A stretch of 64,000 nucleotides of DNA from Terriglobus sp. TAA 43. GTDB lineage: Bacteria > Acidobacteriota > Terriglobia > Terriglobales > Acidobacteriaceae. Every line of letters starts with the position of its first letter. The stretch's first letter is position 1. This document shows, in pieces, positions 36,425 to 45,933 of this stretch. The position numbers and the translations under genes are program-made. The notes under the pieces were generated by a model. The model did not search any database and was not told the DNA's origin. It saw only the letters and a program-made list of their open reading frames with translations. The stretch spans positions 248,001 through 312,000 of the forward strand of contig NZ_JUGR01000002.1 in assembly GCF_000800015.1 (NCBI RefSeq), read 5' to 3'.

Positions 36425-37042
36425 ATGCGAAACGCCCTGGTCGGTGGAATCATTGTTGTGGTCGTAGCTGTGCTGGCATGGGCCGGCATTCACAATGTGA
36501 AGGCGCGCCGCGCCGCGGAAGCTGACGCGAAAAATCGCCAAATGACCATCTCCGTGGACAAGCCCGGCGCTTCTGCGTCCATGGATTCGCCGGTCGCAGA
36601 TCTCCGTGGTAAACCTGCCGCCGTCTTCACCCTGACCAGCAATACCGGCAAACGCGTCTCCCTGAACGACTACAAGGGCAAGCCCGTTCTGCTGAACTTC
36701 TGGGCCACCTGGTGCACTCCCTGCAAGGTAGAGATGCCCTGGTTTGAGGAGTTCCAGAAGAAGTACGCCGCGCAGGGCCTGCAGGTGGTCGGCATCAACG
36801 AAGATGAAGACGCCAAGAGCCCCGAGATTAAGGCGCAGATCAAGAAGGTGCTGGAAAACACAGGCGTGGATTACACCATCCTGATGAGTGACCAGAAAGT
36901 GGGCAACGCCTACGGCGGTCTGGATGTTCTGCCCGCGACCTTCTACATCGACCGTAACGGCAAGATCGTGGCACAAGCCATCGGTCTGGCTCCGAAGGAA
37001 GAGGCTGAAGCCAACATCCAGAAGATTGTGTCGGGAAGCTAG
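36425..37042 (+). CDS. TlpA-family thioredoxin-like protein, membrane-anchored
   Basis: A 205-residue protein with an N-terminal membrane anchor (about 4-22, 'ALVGGIIVVVVAVLAWAGI') and a periplasmic thioredoxin fold. The active site is 'WATWCTPCK' (CxxC), with 'GKPVLLNF' before it and the cis-Pro motif 'VLPATFYID' after it. Family members reduce disulfides, for example in apocytochrome c maturation. It is separated by only two bases from a DsbD alpha-domain-like gene, so the two likely form a redox relay. The abundance of cytochrome genes elsewhere in the window fits a maturation role, though this is inference. Confidence 0.92.
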   Translation: MRNALVGGIIVVVVAVLAWAGIHNVKARRAAEADAKNRQMTISVDKPGASASMDSPVADLRGKPAAVFTLTSNTGKRVSLNDYKGKPVLLNFWATWCTPCKVEMPWFEEFQKKYAAQGLQVVGINEDEDAKSPEIKAQIKKVLENTGVDYTILMSDQKVGNAYGGLDVLPATFYIDRNGKIVAQAIGLAPKEEAEANIQKIVSGS

Positions 37043-37044
37043 TC

Positions 37045-37587
37045 ATGAACGAACTACAGAGACCGACCACAAAGGCATCCACGCTTCGCACTGTCCTTGT
37101 TTGGGTTGGTTTGCTTGTCGTCGTCGTCCTCATTCGCACCGTCGTCGCCCATGCACAGAGCATGAACGTGGGCCAGCCCACTGCGACAAAGAAGGGCCAT
37201 GTCGACTTCATCGCGGACGGCCAGTCCATCGCAGCCAATCAGCCTGCGACCGTAAAGCTGCACTTTCGCGTAGACCCCGGTTTTCACATCAATTCGCATA
37301 GCCCGAAGAGCGACGTCCTGATCCCCACGCGGCTCACGGTTGCAATGCTGCCCGGTGACCCGGAAGTAACGAACGTGGACTTCCCGGCCGGCGAGCCATT
37401 CTCCTTCGCCTTTGAACCCAAGCAGAAGCTGGATGTGTATCAGGGCGACGTCGTTCTGACTGCACACCTGAAGGCAAAGCCCGGCCAGCACACACTCAAA
37501 GCCGAACTGTATTACCAGGCCTGCGATCACGCTGCCTGCTACCCGCCGAAGAAGCTCCCCATCGAGCAGCCGTACACCGCGAAGTAA
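37045..37587 (+). CDS. Stand-alone DsbD N-terminal (alpha) domain-like protein
   Basis: A 180-residue protein with a membrane anchor or signal (about 13-35, 'TVLVWVGLLVVVVLIRTVVA') and a DsbD_N-type immunoglobulin-like domain. The redox cysteine pair is in 'YYQACDHAACYPPKK'. Here the cysteines are separated by four residues, whereas E. coli DsbD has five. The membrane and C-terminal thioredoxin domains of full-length DsbD are absent. It directly follows the TlpA-like gene, which could be its partner. A perfect 12-base-pair hairpin follows the gene. Confidence 0.85.
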   Translation: MNELQRPTTKASTLRTVLVWVGLLVVVVLIRTVVAHAQSMNVGQPTATKKGHVDFIADGQSIAANQPATVKLHFRVDPGFHINSHSPKSDVLIPTRLTVAMLPGDPEVTNVDFPAGEPFSFAFEPKQKLDVYQGDVVLTAHLKAKPGQHTLKAELYYQACDHAACYPPKKLPIEQPYTAK

Positions 37588-37610
37588 ATACAGGTTTTCC
37601 TCTATCCTCC

Positions 37611-37640
37611 GAAGCGCATTGCTCTTACGCAATGCGCTTC
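37611..37640 (+). terminator. Hairpin terminator after the TlpA/DsbD-alpha pair
   Basis: A perfect inverted repeat, GAAGCGCATTGC and GCAATGCGCTTC, with a six-base loop, beginning 24 bases after the stop codon. The following sequence is TTGCATATGTT, only weakly T-rich. Confidence 0.72.
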
Positions 37641-37667
37641 TTGCATATGTTCCTGTAGGCTTGCGCC

Positions 37668-38960
37668 GTGGCCTATTCCACCGAACAACTTGCGCTCTAT
37701 CGCCGCATCTCTCTGCGTGTGGCGCCACTGGCACTGCTGCTGTACCTGGTAGCGTTTCTTGACCGCGTAAACGTGAGCTTTGCCTCACTCACCATGAATC
37801 ACGATCTTGGCCTGTCGGACGCCACCTATGGGCTTGCCGCGGGCGTCTTCTTCCTGGGCTACATGGTGCTGGCGATCCCCAGCAACTACATGATCGTGAA
37901 GGTCGGCGCGCCGCGCTGGGTCGCGGTGTTGATGATTACGTGGGGCGTCGTTGGCTGCGCTACCGCATTCGTTCATGGCGCACCCGAATACATCACGTTG
38001 CGCTTCCTGCTCGGTGCAGCGGAATCCGGCTTTCTGCCCGGCATTGTGTATTACCTGACACGATGGCTCCCCGGAAAAGCTCGTGCAGGAATACTTGCGT
38101 TGCTGTATCTCGCGATTCCGCTATCCAGTGTGATCGGTTCTCCCATTTCCGCAGCACTCCTGCGTATGAATGGTGTAGGCGGCCTGCATGGATGGCAGTG
38201 GTTGTTTTTGCTGGAAGCGATACCAGCCATCGTTCTTGGGTGCGCAGTGCCGTGGCTGCTGGATGCAGGCCCTGATACAGCCACATGGCTCAGCGAAGAA
38301 GACAAGCGGATGCTGCAACAGAGCATCGAAGAAGAGGCCTCTGCCACCATCCATGCAACAGGCTCAGGACGCGCACCCGTGGGTCTGCTGGCAATGCTCG
38401 CGGCCACTTACTTCATGCTGATGATCGGTCTCTATGAACTCGGCTTCTGGACACCGCGATTGATTGCCAGTCACGGAGTAAGCCTGCGGTGGCTGGGTTG
38501 GTTGAACGCACTGCCTTATGCCGTAGGAGCTATTTTTCTGCTGCCGTGGTGTCGCTGGTCTGACCGCATCGCTTCACGCGGTGGTAATCGCCGCTGGATA
38601 CTCGCAGCATCGTTTCTCTCCGGCTGCGCGGGCTTTCTGCTGACAGCATTCGCGCCATCGCTGCCGATGCTGTTGATTGCCATCTCCATCGCGTCCTTTG
38701 GCGTGTACGTCTCCATGCCGGTCTTCTGGGCAGCAGTCAGTCAGCGGATATCGCCCGTTGCTGTGGCGTTTGCGATTGCATTGATCAATTCCATCGGCAA
38801 CATTGGCGGCTTCATTGGCCCGTATGCCACCGGATGGCTGCTCGACCGCACACACAGCTACGCTGTAGGACTCTCCTGCACAGCAGCAGCATTGCTCATT
38901 GGCACCGCACTGGTTTTGCTGGCGTTTCGCAAAGACACAAACGCACCGACGCTTTCATAA
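37668..38960 (+). CDS. MFS transporter (anion:cation symporter-like)
   Basis: A 430-residue, 12-helix major facilitator. Start is GTG at 37668 ('MAYSTEQLALYRRISLRV'). Family cues are 'FLDRVNVSFASLTMNHDLGL', 'AAGVFFLGYMVLAIPSNYMI', 'RFLLGAAESGFLPGIVYYL' and the symmetrical C-terminal half 'GNIGGFIGPYATGWLLD'. This is the ACS/phthalate permease-like subgroup, which typically imports organic anions such as sugar acids with protons. It is followed 24 bases later by a HGSNAT-like membrane protein gene. The substrate is not determined. Confidence 0.92.
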   Translation: MAYSTEQLALYRRISLRVAPLALLLYLVAFLDRVNVSFASLTMNHDLGLSDATYGLAAGVFFLGYMVLAIPSNYMIVKVGAPRWVAVLMITWGVVGCATAFVHGAPEYITLRFLLGAAESGFLPGIVYYLTRWLPGKARAGILALLYLAIPLSSVIGSPISAALLRMNGVGGLHGWQWLFLLEAIPAIVLGCAVPWLLDAGPDTATWLSEEDKRMLQQSIEEEASATIHATGSGRAPVGLLAMLAATYFMLMIGLYELGFWTPRLIASHGVSLRWLGWLNALPYAVGAIFLLPWCRWSDRIASRGGNRRWILAASFLSGCAGFLLTAFAPSLPMLLIAISIASFGVYVSMPVFWAAVSQRISPVAVAFAIALINSIGNIGGFIGPYATGWLLDRTHSYAVGLSCTAAALLIGTALVLLAFRKDTNAPTLS

Positions 38961-38984
38961 ATCGCGAACAAACGAAGGAACCCG

Positions 38985-40211
38985 ATGGCTTCTCTGACAT
39001 TGGAAACAACACAACAGCCGACGAGCACAGAACCTGCAAAGAGCGCGCCGCGGCGAAACATCGCAGTGGACGCCTATCGCGGCTTCGTGATGTTACTCAT
39101 GATGGGCGAGGTGTTGCGTTTCGGCGCTGTTTCCCGCGCATATCCCGACAGCCGCTTCTGGCACATTCTCGCCTTCAACCAAAGCCACGTGGAATGGGCA
39201 GGCATGTCGCTGCACGACACCATTCAACCTGGCTTTACATTCCTCGTCGGTGTCGCACTTCCCTACTCCATTGCCAGCCGCTTACGTCGAGGTGAAGGCT
39301 TCCCTCGCATGATGCTGCACACGCTGTGGCGCGCCATTCTGCTCATCGCTCTCGGCATCTTTCTGCGTTCCACCCATAGTGTGATGACGAACTTCACCTT
39401 CGAAGACACACTCACGCAGATCGGCCTCGGATATCCGATCGCCTTCCTGCTGGCCTTCGCGCGACCACGATGGCAATGGACGGCACTGGGTGTAATTCTC
39501 GTCGGCTATTGGGCAGCATGGGCGCTGTATCCGCTTCCCGGGGCAGACTTCAACTACGCTGCCGTTGGTGTCCCTGTGGACTGGTATCACAACTTCACTG
39601 GCTTCCTGGCTCATTGGAATAAGAACAGTAATTTGGGACAGGCCTTCGATGTCTGGTTCCTGAACCTGTTCCCGCGCGAGCATCAGTTTCTTTACAACGG
39701 TGGCGGCTATCTCACACTCAGCTTCATTCCAACTCTCGGAACCATGCTGCTCGGCCTTGCCTGCGGACGCTGGATTAAGGCTGCTGAACCGGGGGTTCCC
39801 CTCCGCCGTATGTTGCAGGCCGCTGGCATCATGATCGCCGCAGCGCTACTGCTTCACTTCAGCCACATCTGCCCGATCGTAAAACGCATCTGGACACCGG
39901 CATGGACGTTGTTCAGTGGAGGCGTCTGCTTCCTTTTCCTCGCCGCGTTCACATGGATCATTGAAGTGAAGCAAATCCGTCGTTGGGCTTTCCCGCTCAC
40001 GGTAGTTGGCATGAACTCCATCGCGGCTTACCTGATTGCAGAACTGTGGGGCAGGTTCATCGTCAGCAGCTTTCAGATCAACCTTGGCCTTCGGCCCTTC
40101 ATGATCTTTGGCGCCGGACTTGAGCCACTCATGATGGGGATCGCCGTAATGATTACGTACTGGCTGATTCTCTACTGGATGTTCCAGCGAAAGCTTTTCC
40201 TGAGGATCTGA
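38985..40211 (+). CDS. Heparan-alpha-glucosaminide N-acetyltransferase-like membrane protein (DUF5009/NagX type)
   Basis: A 408-residue protein with about ten hydrophobic helices. The signature start 'RNIAVDAYRGFVMLLMMGEV' and 'GMSLHDTIQPGFTFLVGVAL' (His in the first luminal/periplasmic loop) match the HGSNAT/YeiB-related family that acetylates amino sugars across a membrane. The C-terminus 'VGMNSIAAYLIAELWG' is also typical. Ribosome-binding site GAAGGA precedes the ATG. It is likely co-transcribed with the upstream MFS gene and ends at a strong terminator. The real substrate is unknown. Confidence 0.85.
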   Translation: MASLTLETTQQPTSTEPAKSAPRRNIAVDAYRGFVMLLMMGEVLRFGAVSRAYPDSRFWHILAFNQSHVEWAGMSLHDTIQPGFTFLVGVALPYSIASRLRRGEGFPRMMLHTLWRAILLIALGIFLRSTHSVMTNFTFEDTLTQIGLGYPIAFLLAFARPRWQWTALGVILVGYWAAWALYPLPGADFNYAAVGVPVDWYHNFTGFLAHWNKNSNLGQAFDVWFLNLFPREHQFLYNGGGYLTLSFIPTLGTMLLGLACGRWIKAAEPGVPLRRMLQAAGIMIAAALLLHFSHICPIVKRIWTPAWTLFSGGVCFLFLAAFTWIIEVKQIRRWAFPLTVVGMNSIAAYLIAELWGRFIVSSFQINLGLRPFMIFGAGLEPLMMGIAVMITYWLILYWMFQRKLFLRI

Positions 40212-40233
40212 TCCGTAGCAATTTGCACAAAAC

Positions 40234-40263
40234 AGAAAGCCCACTCCGAAGAGTGGGCTTTCT
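40234..40263. terminator. Bidirectional hairpin terminator between the HGSNAT-like gene and ftsH
   Basis: A perfect stem AGAAAGCCCACTC / GAGTGGGCTTTCT with a CGAA tetraloop, preceded by an A-run and followed by TTATGTTT. It sits between two convergent genes and can serve both strands. Confidence 0.88.
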
Positions 40264-40283
40264 TATGTTTCGTGATGTTGAGA

Positions 40284-42203
40284 CTACGCCGGAGAAGGAC
40301 GACCTTCACCGAAGCCCGGCGAGCGGCCAGATTCCGGCTTGATGACCTTCTGCGTGTCGCCGCCGCCGGGTTCGGCGTAGGCGAGAGCAGACTTCATCGG
40401 CGGCAGATCCTTGCCTGCGATGATCAGCTTGATCTCCTCGGCATCCAGCGTCTCACGCTCCAGCAAAAGCTGGCTCATGCGGTGCATGATGTCGTGGTTG
40501 CTATCCAGCACGTTATAGGCGTGGCTGTAAGCCTCATCCATGAACCGTTTGACCTCAGCATCAATGGCCTGCGCCGTCGAATCGGAAAAGTCGCGGTGCT
40601 GCTGGATCTCGCGACCCAGGAAGATTTCGCCACCTTCCTTCTTGCCGTAGGTCATGGGGCCCATCTTGGACATGCCATACTCGCAGACCATCTTGCGGGC
40701 CAGATCAGTCGCACGCTCAATGTCGTTGCCTGCACCTGTGGTCATCTCCTTCAGGAAGATTTCCTCGGCGCAGCGTCCGCCCATCATCATGGCCAGACGA
40801 GCCTGCAGGTAGCCCTTGGTGACCGTGTGCTGATCCTCTTCCGGCAGATACACCGTGACACCCAGCGCCATACCGCGCGGAATGATGGTGACCTTGTGAA
40901 GCGGATCGCTGTTCTCAGTCAGAGCAGAGACGAGGGTGTGACCGGCTTCGTGGTACGCCGTCACCTTCTTCTCCTGGTCAGAGAGCAGCATGCTCTTGCG
41001 TTCAGCACCCATCAGGACCTTGTCCTTGGCGACTTCGAAGTCGAACATGTGGACAGCCTTGCGATTGTGGCGGGCAGCGGTAAGAGCAGCCTCGTTCACC
41101 ATGTTCGCCAGGTCAGCGCCGCTGAAACCCGGTGTGCCACGGGCGAGGATGTTCAGGTTCACATCGTCGGCCATGGGAACCTTCTTCGCGTGGACCTTGA
41201 GGACTTCCTCACGGCCACGGATGTCAGGACGATCCACGATGACGCGGCGGTCGAAACGGCCGGGACGCAGCAGCGCTGGATCCAGAACATCAGGACGGTT
41301 CGTCGCAGCGATCAGGATGACGCCTTCGTTCGATTCGAAGCCATCCATCTCAACCAGCAACTGGTTCAACGTCTGTTCGCGCTCATCGTGTCCACCGCCG
41401 AGGCCAGCGCCACGGTGACGGCCCACTGCATCGATTTCGTCGATGAAGATAATGCACGGAGCATTCTTCTTGCCCTGCTCAAACAGATCGCGCACACGCG
41501 ATGCGCCCACGCCGACGAACATCTCCACAAAGTCCGAACCGGAGATGGAGAAGAACGGCACGTTCGCTTCGCCTGCCACGGCACGAGCCAGCAGGGTCTT
41601 ACCTGTTCCCGGAGGTCCGACGAGCAATACACCCTTGGGGATGCGGCCGCCGAGCTTCTGGAACTTCTGCGCCTCGCGCAGGAACTCAATGATTTCCTTC
41701 AGCTCTTCCTTGGCTTCGTCGACGCCAGCCACGTCCTTGAACGTGACCTTCTTCTGCTGCAACGAAAGCAGGCGTGCACGGCTCTTGCCGAAGCTGAGGG
41801 CCTTGTTGCCACCCGACTGCATCTGGCGCAGGAAGAACAGGAAGACGCCCAGAATGAGCATCATGGGCAGGAACTGCACCAATGCTGCAAACCAGAACGA
41901 GTTCGACTGGTCCTTAATGGTGACGTTGACGCCCTTGTCATGCAGGTTGGTGTACAGGTCCGGATAATTTGCCGGGATTGTCGTGTGGAAGGACTCTTTC
42001 GAATCCTTGAACTTGCCGGTGACGTCAGTTCCGTTGACCGTAACTTCAGCGACGCGGCCCTTATCGGCGTAGTCCTGCAACTGCGTAAGGCTGATGGCCG
42101 AATCATGACCGCCTGTGGCGCTGTGCATTACGAACTGCCAGACGGAGATGACACAAGCGATCATCAACACCCAGATCAGGACGGTCTTTACAGTGGAATT
42201 CAA
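40284..42203 (-). CDS. ftsH: ATP-dependent zinc metalloprotease FtsH
   Basis: A 639-residue inner-membrane AAA+ protease. TTG at 42203 is chosen as start because it gives the family N-terminus ('[20 protein letters not shown]', first helix) with AAGGGA upstream; an in-frame ATG at 42287 adds an unusual 28 residues. A second helix precedes the AAA domain. Walker A is 'GPPGTGKT' (about 196), Walker B '[12 protein letters not shown]', the second-region motif 'RPGRFDRRV', and the zinc site 'HEAGH' (about 416) with a downstream Asp ligand region. It degrades membrane and short-lived regulatory proteins. It lies downstream of tilS on the same strand across 221 bases. Confidence 0.96.
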   Translation of the reverse strand: MNSTVKTVLIWVLMIACVISVWQFVMHSATGGHDSAISLTQLQDYADKGRVAEVTVNGTDVTGKFKDSKESFHTTIPANYPDLYTNLHDKGVNVTIKDQSNSFWFAALVQFLPMMLILGVFLFFLRQMQSGGNKALSFGKSRARLLSLQQKKVTFKDVAGVDEAKEELKEIIEFLREAQKFQKLGGRIPKGVLLVGPPGTGKTLLARAVAGEANVPFFSISGSDFVEMFVGVGASRVRDLFEQGKKNAPCIIFIDEIDAVGRHRGAGLGGGHDEREQTLNQLLVEMDGFESNEGVILIAATNRPDVLDPALLRPGRFDRRVIVDRPDIRGREEVLKVHAKKVPMADDVNLNILARGTPGFSGADLANMVNEAALTAARHNRKAVHMFDFEVAKDKVLMGAERKSMLLSDQEKKVTAYHEAGHTLVSALTENSDPLHKVTIIPRGMALGVTVYLPEEDQHTVTKGYLQARLAMMMGGRCAEEIFLKEMTTGAGNDIERATDLARKMVCEYGMSKMGPMTYGKKEGGEIFLGREIQQHRDFSDSTAQAIDAEVKRFMDEAYSHAYNVLDSNHDIMHRMSQLLLERETLDAEEIKLIIAGKDLPPMKSALAYAEPGGGDTQKVIKPESGRSPGFGEGRPSPA

Positions 42204-42424
42204 CGTTAGGTTCCCTTCTTTTCGGCCACGGCGCGATGAGTTGTGAAGCTCGTCGCGGCCGGCTCCCTTGCCTGATACGTGGCCCACTTGATTAGACGCA
42301 TGGGGTAGCGGCAGGGTTCGGATTAGTCCGGCGACGATAACACCGTAATCGCTACGATTCTACTCCCCTGCCGTAACGCACGTGGAAGGAAAGCATAGTT
42401 TTTGTGACAACTCCAACAGTGCTT

Positions 42425-43516
42425 TTACCGCTTTGGGCTGCCCTCGACCGTCCGGACCAGCCGGAGCTCCCGGACCGACCTCTCAGCCCGCACCCCATGA
42501 GCCAGTTGGAGCCGGCTGTTCGGCTTTGTGGGAACCGTTGGATCGGGGGGCGTCTCAGGGGGAGCCAGCCCAGCCAGCAGAAGGATGCGCAGAGTCTCGG
42601 CAGCCCCTAGACGCACGCCCATTCGCTCCACTGCAGCGCGAATCAAGCGTCGGCGCGTCGGCAGGTCCAGCGTGCGCAGGCGCTCCAATTCGAAGGCCAC
42701 ACCCTGCTCCTCGGGCGAGGTCGCAACGGCGCGCCCACCGCCACGAACTGGCTTTCCAGGCATCGCAAGCTGCTGGAGCAATCGGGCAATCTCCGGTTGC
42801 CACCGGGCATGTTCCTCACGGGCCAATTCAGCGGTGGCAGAAAGTGTCGCATCGATGGACGGGTTGAACTCCCGCAGCAAGGGCATCAGGGTCCCTCGGA
42901 CACGGTTTCGCGTGTACGCAGCGGAGGCATTAGTCGAATCCTCACACCAGGTCTGATTGCGACTTTTCAGAAACGCCAGCACATCCTGCCGAGACGCAGG
43001 CAGCAGCGGCCGGATGAGTTTCCCGGACGCCCGCTCCATCACCGGAGAAACCCCGCCCAGCCCTTCCGTCCAGGCACCACGGATCAGCTTCATGATCACA
43101 GTTTCGGCCTGATCGTCCTGCGTATGTGCCGTAGCAACAGAGCGGACGGTTCCCTGCTGCATCAACCGATCGAAAAATGCCAAACGCGCATGGCGGGCAG
43201 CTTCCTCAATCGTCTCCCCCTGAGTTGCGGCCTGCGCCGGAACATCTGCATGATCCACATGCAGAGGAATATCCAGCCGTGCGCAGAGTTCGCGCAGAAA
43301 CTTCAGGTCAGCATCTGCCTCAGCATCACGAATGCCATGGTGCAAATGCGCAGCGGAAAGCCCGATACCCAACACAGCCGCTTCTTCCTGTAACGCCAGC
43401 AGCAGCGCAGTGGAATCAGCGCCACCGCTCACAGCAACAGCAATACGCTCGCCCATCTTCATCAGCGAACGGTTTATCGGAAGAGAGACTCGAGAGGAAG
43501 CAGCCATCCTCTTCAT
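42425..43516 (-). CDS. tilS: tRNA(Ile)-lysidine synthase
   Basis: About 363 residues. The P-loop 'AVSGGADSTALLLAL' of N-type ATP pyrophosphatases is followed by 'AAHLHHGIRDAEADAD', 'ARLAFFDRL' and 'ATAHTQDDQAETVIMKLIRG', as in TilS. It modifies the wobble cytidine of the tRNA-Ile CAU anticodon to lysidine. ATG codons at 43516 and 43507 are both possible starts; neither has an ideal ribosome-binding site. The protein is short, and the C-terminal TilS_C domain of longer homologues is not evident. It is divergent from the DciA-like gene, with 32 bases between starts. Confidence 0.92.
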   Translation of the reverse strand: MKRMAASSRVSLPINRSLMKMGERIAVAVSGGADSTALLLALQEEAAVLGIGLSAAHLHHGIRDAEADADLKFLRELCARLDIPLHVDHADVPAQAATQGETIEEAARHARLAFFDRLMQQGTVRSVATAHTQDDQAETVIMKLIRGAWTEGLGGVSPVMERASGKLIRPLLPASRQDVLAFLKSRNQTWCEDSTNASAAYTRNRVRGTLMPLLREFNPSIDATLSATAELAREEHARWQPEIARLLQQLAMPGKPVRGGGRAVATSPEEQGVAFELERLRTLDLPTRRRLIRAAVERMGVRLGAAETLRILLLAGLAPPETPPDPTVPTKPNSRLQLAHGVRAERSVRELRLVRTVEGSPKR

Positions 43517-43548
43517 CCTACGGGTAAGCTGCTGAGAGGAGACACACC

Positions 43549-43881
43549 ATGCAGGCCATGCGCGACATTCTGCGAACTTCCCTGGCAAAGTCGCTGAATA
43601 CCCTCACGCCTCTGGATCGCCTGGGAGCCGCGTGGGCCGTTGCCGCAGGGCATGCCACGGCCAGCCGCACTTCCGTATCTTCGTTCCACGACGGCGTTGC
43701 AACTGTCACCGTGCCCGACACAGCATGGCAACGCCAACTTGAAATGATCCACGGACAACTGCGCGGCGACCTGGCCAGCATCAGCCGCATCCCCGTGACC
43801 GATATACTTTTTGTGTTGCCTGAAAACGCCGCCGCACCACAGCGCCCGGCAGTACCAAGGCCCGCCAGAAAGAAACGATGA
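43549..43881 (+). CDS. DUF721/DciA-like protein
   Basis: A 110-residue cytoplasmic protein. 'LDRLGAAWAVAAGHATASRT' and 'ATVTVPDTAWQRQLEMIHGQ' match the DUF721 fold, whose best-known member DciA loads the replicative helicase DnaB. A basic tail (PRPARKKR) closes the protein. GGAG eight bases before the ATG at 43549 supports the start. Its stop overlaps the gatC start by four bases (ATGA). A helicase-loading role is plausible from the family but unproven here. Confidence 0.82.
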   Translation: MQAMRDILRTSLAKSLNTLTPLDRLGAAWAVAAGHATASRTSVSSFHDGVATVTVPDTAWQRQLEMIHGQLRGDLASISRIPVTDILFVLPENAAAPQRPAVPRPARKKR

Positions 43882-44249
43882 CCGAGACATTCGATCCGAA
43901 CGAAGCGCCCGAAGCCGTGCCGCATCCTGAAACCGCAACCGTCACGCTGGACGATGTGCGCCACGTGGCCGCGCTGGCCAACCTGCAACTGACCGCAGAA
44001 GAAGAGCCGCGCATGCAGCGCGACCTGAATGCCATCCTGGAGCACGTAGCCCAGTTGCAGAAGGTGAACACGGATGGCGTAGAGCCCATGGCGCAGGTAG
44101 GACAACTGCTGCAAAAGGCTCCTGCGCTGGGCGGCAGTTCGCTGCGCCCGGATGCCGTGAAGCCCTCCGTGGATCGCACCGTGGTGATGGACGAAGCACC
44201 GGACACCGATGGCCGCTTCTTCAAGGTGCCCAAGGTGATTGAGCGATAG
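43878..44249 (+). CDS. gatC: Aspartyl/glutamyl-tRNA amidotransferase subunit C
   Basis: A 123-residue protein with the GatC core: 'LDDVRHVAALANLQLTAEEE', 'DLNAILEHVAQLQKVNTDGV' and 'LRPDAVKPSVDRTVVMDEAP'. It stabilises the GatCAB complex that amidates Glu-tRNA-Gln and/or Asp-tRNA-Asn. The N-terminal ~25 residues, Glu/Pro-rich, extend beyond many homologues. It overlaps the DUF721 gene by four bases and precedes gatA by 97 bases. gatB is not in this window. Confidence 0.93.
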   Translation: MTETFDPNEAPEAVPHPETATVTLDDVRHVAALANLQLTAEEEPRMQRDLNAILEHVAQLQKVNTDGVEPMAQVGQLLQKAPALGGSSLRPDAVKPSVDRTVVMDEAPDTDGRFFKVPKVIER

Positions 44250-44346
44250 GAAAGCGAGTTCTCGCTGCCTGCCGTATGCCGATCAAATCAGGTTCCATCG
44301 CTGCAACCAACAAGCTAAGAGCGAAAGCGTAAAGGCTACAAGCTAC

Positions 44347-45792
44347 ATGAAGACCATCCCAGAGATTCGCGCCGCCATCCTGAACGGCGACACCACAGCC
44401 TCCGCCATTGCAGCGGACTACCTCTCGCGCATTCGCACCGGCGACCAGATTGCCGGGCAGGAGATCAACAGCTTCCTTTCGCTGGCAGAAGAGCGTGCGC
44501 TGCGCCAGGCCGAACACATTGACGAACTGGTGAAGACTGGTGCGGAACTACCGCCGCTCGCTGGCATTCCCATCGGCATCAAAGATGTCCTCACCATGGT
44601 GGGCGCACCCGCAACTGCAAGCTCGGCCATCCTGAAGGACTATCACCCGCCGTACGACGCCACCGCAGTTGCCAGGCTCGACGCAGCAGGCGCACTGCTG
44701 CTGGGCAAACTGAACTGCGACGAATTCGCGATGGGCGGCAGCAACGAAAACAGTGCCTATGGCGTTGTGCGCAATCCGCGCGCCCTGGATCGCGTACCCG
44801 GTGGATCATCGGGTGGTTCTGCTGCAGCAGTCGCTGCAGATTTCTGCTCCATCTCGCTCGGTACAGATACGGGCGGTTCGGTGCGTCAGCCCGCGGCTTT
44901 CTGCGGAGTTGTCGGCCTGCTTCCGACCTATGGACGTATCTCGCGCTACGGACTGATCGCCTTCGCCAGCTCACTGGATCGCGTTGGCCCTATGGCTCAT
45001 TCCGTGCAGGACATTGCCACAGTACTCGGCGTTCTCGCAGGCCCGGATACGATGGATGCCACTAGCTCGCAGGAACCTCTGAGCGACTACGTTGCGGAAT
45101 CGAAGAAGCCTGTTGCAGGCATGAGGATTGGTGTTCCCAAGGAATACTTCGCAGAGGGTCTCGATGCAGAGATTCGAGGGGCAGTGGAGAAGGTCATCGA
45201 AGACCTGAAGGCGCAGGGCTGCACCATCAAGCAGATCAGCCTGCCGCACACCGAATACGCTGTGCCTACCTACTACGTGTTGGCAACAGCAGAAGCCAGC
45301 AGCAATCTCTCGCGTTTTGACGGTGTGCGTTATGGACATCGCACGGAGAACGCAAAGAACCTCGCGTCGCTATACCGCGAGAGCCGTGAAGAAGGCTTCG
45401 GTGCAGAGGTAAAGCGCCGTATCCTTCTCGGCACGTACTCGCTTTCGGCGGGCTACTACGATGCGTACTATCGCAAGGCGCAGCAGGTGCGCACACTCAT
45501 CGCGCAGGACTTCGTCAAGGCCTTCGCCGATGTGGATGCCATCGTCGCCCCCATGACACCCACTCCTGCATGGAAGCTGGGCGAGAAGGCCGACGATCCC
45601 ATCAGCATGTATCTCGCAGACATCTATACAGTGGCTGCATCGCTCGCTGGCATCTGCGGCATCAGTGTTCCCTGCGGCGAGACGAAGAATGGGTTGCCCA
45701 TCGGCGTGCAATTACTTGCGGGACACTTCCAGGAAGGCAAACTTCTACGAGTTGCTCAGGCAGTAGAAGATACGCAGAAGAGCCACACATAA
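44347..45792 (+). CDS. gatA: Aspartyl/glutamyl-tRNA amidotransferase subunit A
   Basis: A 481-residue amidase-signature protein. The catalytic triad is visible: Lys in 'PIGIKDVL', cis-Ser and nucleophilic Ser in 'PGGSSGGSAAAVAA' and 'GTDTGGSVRQPAAF'. 'NCDEFAMGGSNENSAYG' is specific to GatA. It hydrolyses glutamine to supply ammonia for tRNA-dependent amidation with GatB and GatC. ATG 44347 is chosen from family length and the AAAGG upstream; an in-frame ATG at 44239 overlaps gatC. A strong terminator follows. Confidence 0.97.
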   Translation: MKTIPEIRAAILNGDTTASAIAADYLSRIRTGDQIAGQEINSFLSLAEERALRQAEHIDELVKTGAELPPLAGIPIGIKDVLTMVGAPATASSAILKDYHPPYDATAVARLDAAGALLLGKLNCDEFAMGGSNENSAYGVVRNPRALDRVPGGSSGGSAAAVAADFCSISLGTDTGGSVRQPAAFCGVVGLLPTYGRISRYGLIAFASSLDRVGPMAHSVQDIATVLGVLAGPDTMDATSSQEPLSDYVAESKKPVAGMRIGVPKEYFAEGLDAEIRGAVEKVIEDLKAQGCTIKQISLPHTEYAVPTYYVLATAEASSNLSRFDGVRYGHRTENAKNLASLYRESREEGFGAEVKRRILLGTYSLSAGYYDAYYRKAQQVRTLIAQDFVKAFADVDAIVAPMTPTPAWKLGEKADDPISMYLADIYTVAASLAGICGISVPCGETKNGLPIGVQLLAGHFQEGKLLRVAQAVEDTQKSHT

Positions 45793-45819
45793 AACCACTT
45801 ACAACCTCATGGACATCCT

Positions 45820-45847
45820 GCGCTCGCGATTTCCACATCGCGAGCGC
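45820..45847 (+). terminator. Hairpin terminator after gatA
   Basis: A perfect 11-base-pair stem GCGCTCGCGAT / ATCGCGAGCGC with a six-base loop, followed by AACACTTTTGC, 28 bases after the gatA stop. Confidence 0.8.
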
Positions 45848-45933
45848 AACACTTTTGCAGCACCTGTGTTCTTACCAACGTGCGCAGAGAACACGCGAAT
45901 CAAGCGTGACGATGACGCGAGAGAGGTGACGTG

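Noticed and set aside
40272-42209. A 645-codon open frame on the plus strand
   Set aside because: It is the antisense shadow of ftsH, with low-complexity His/Leu/Arg-rich translation and no ribosome-binding site.
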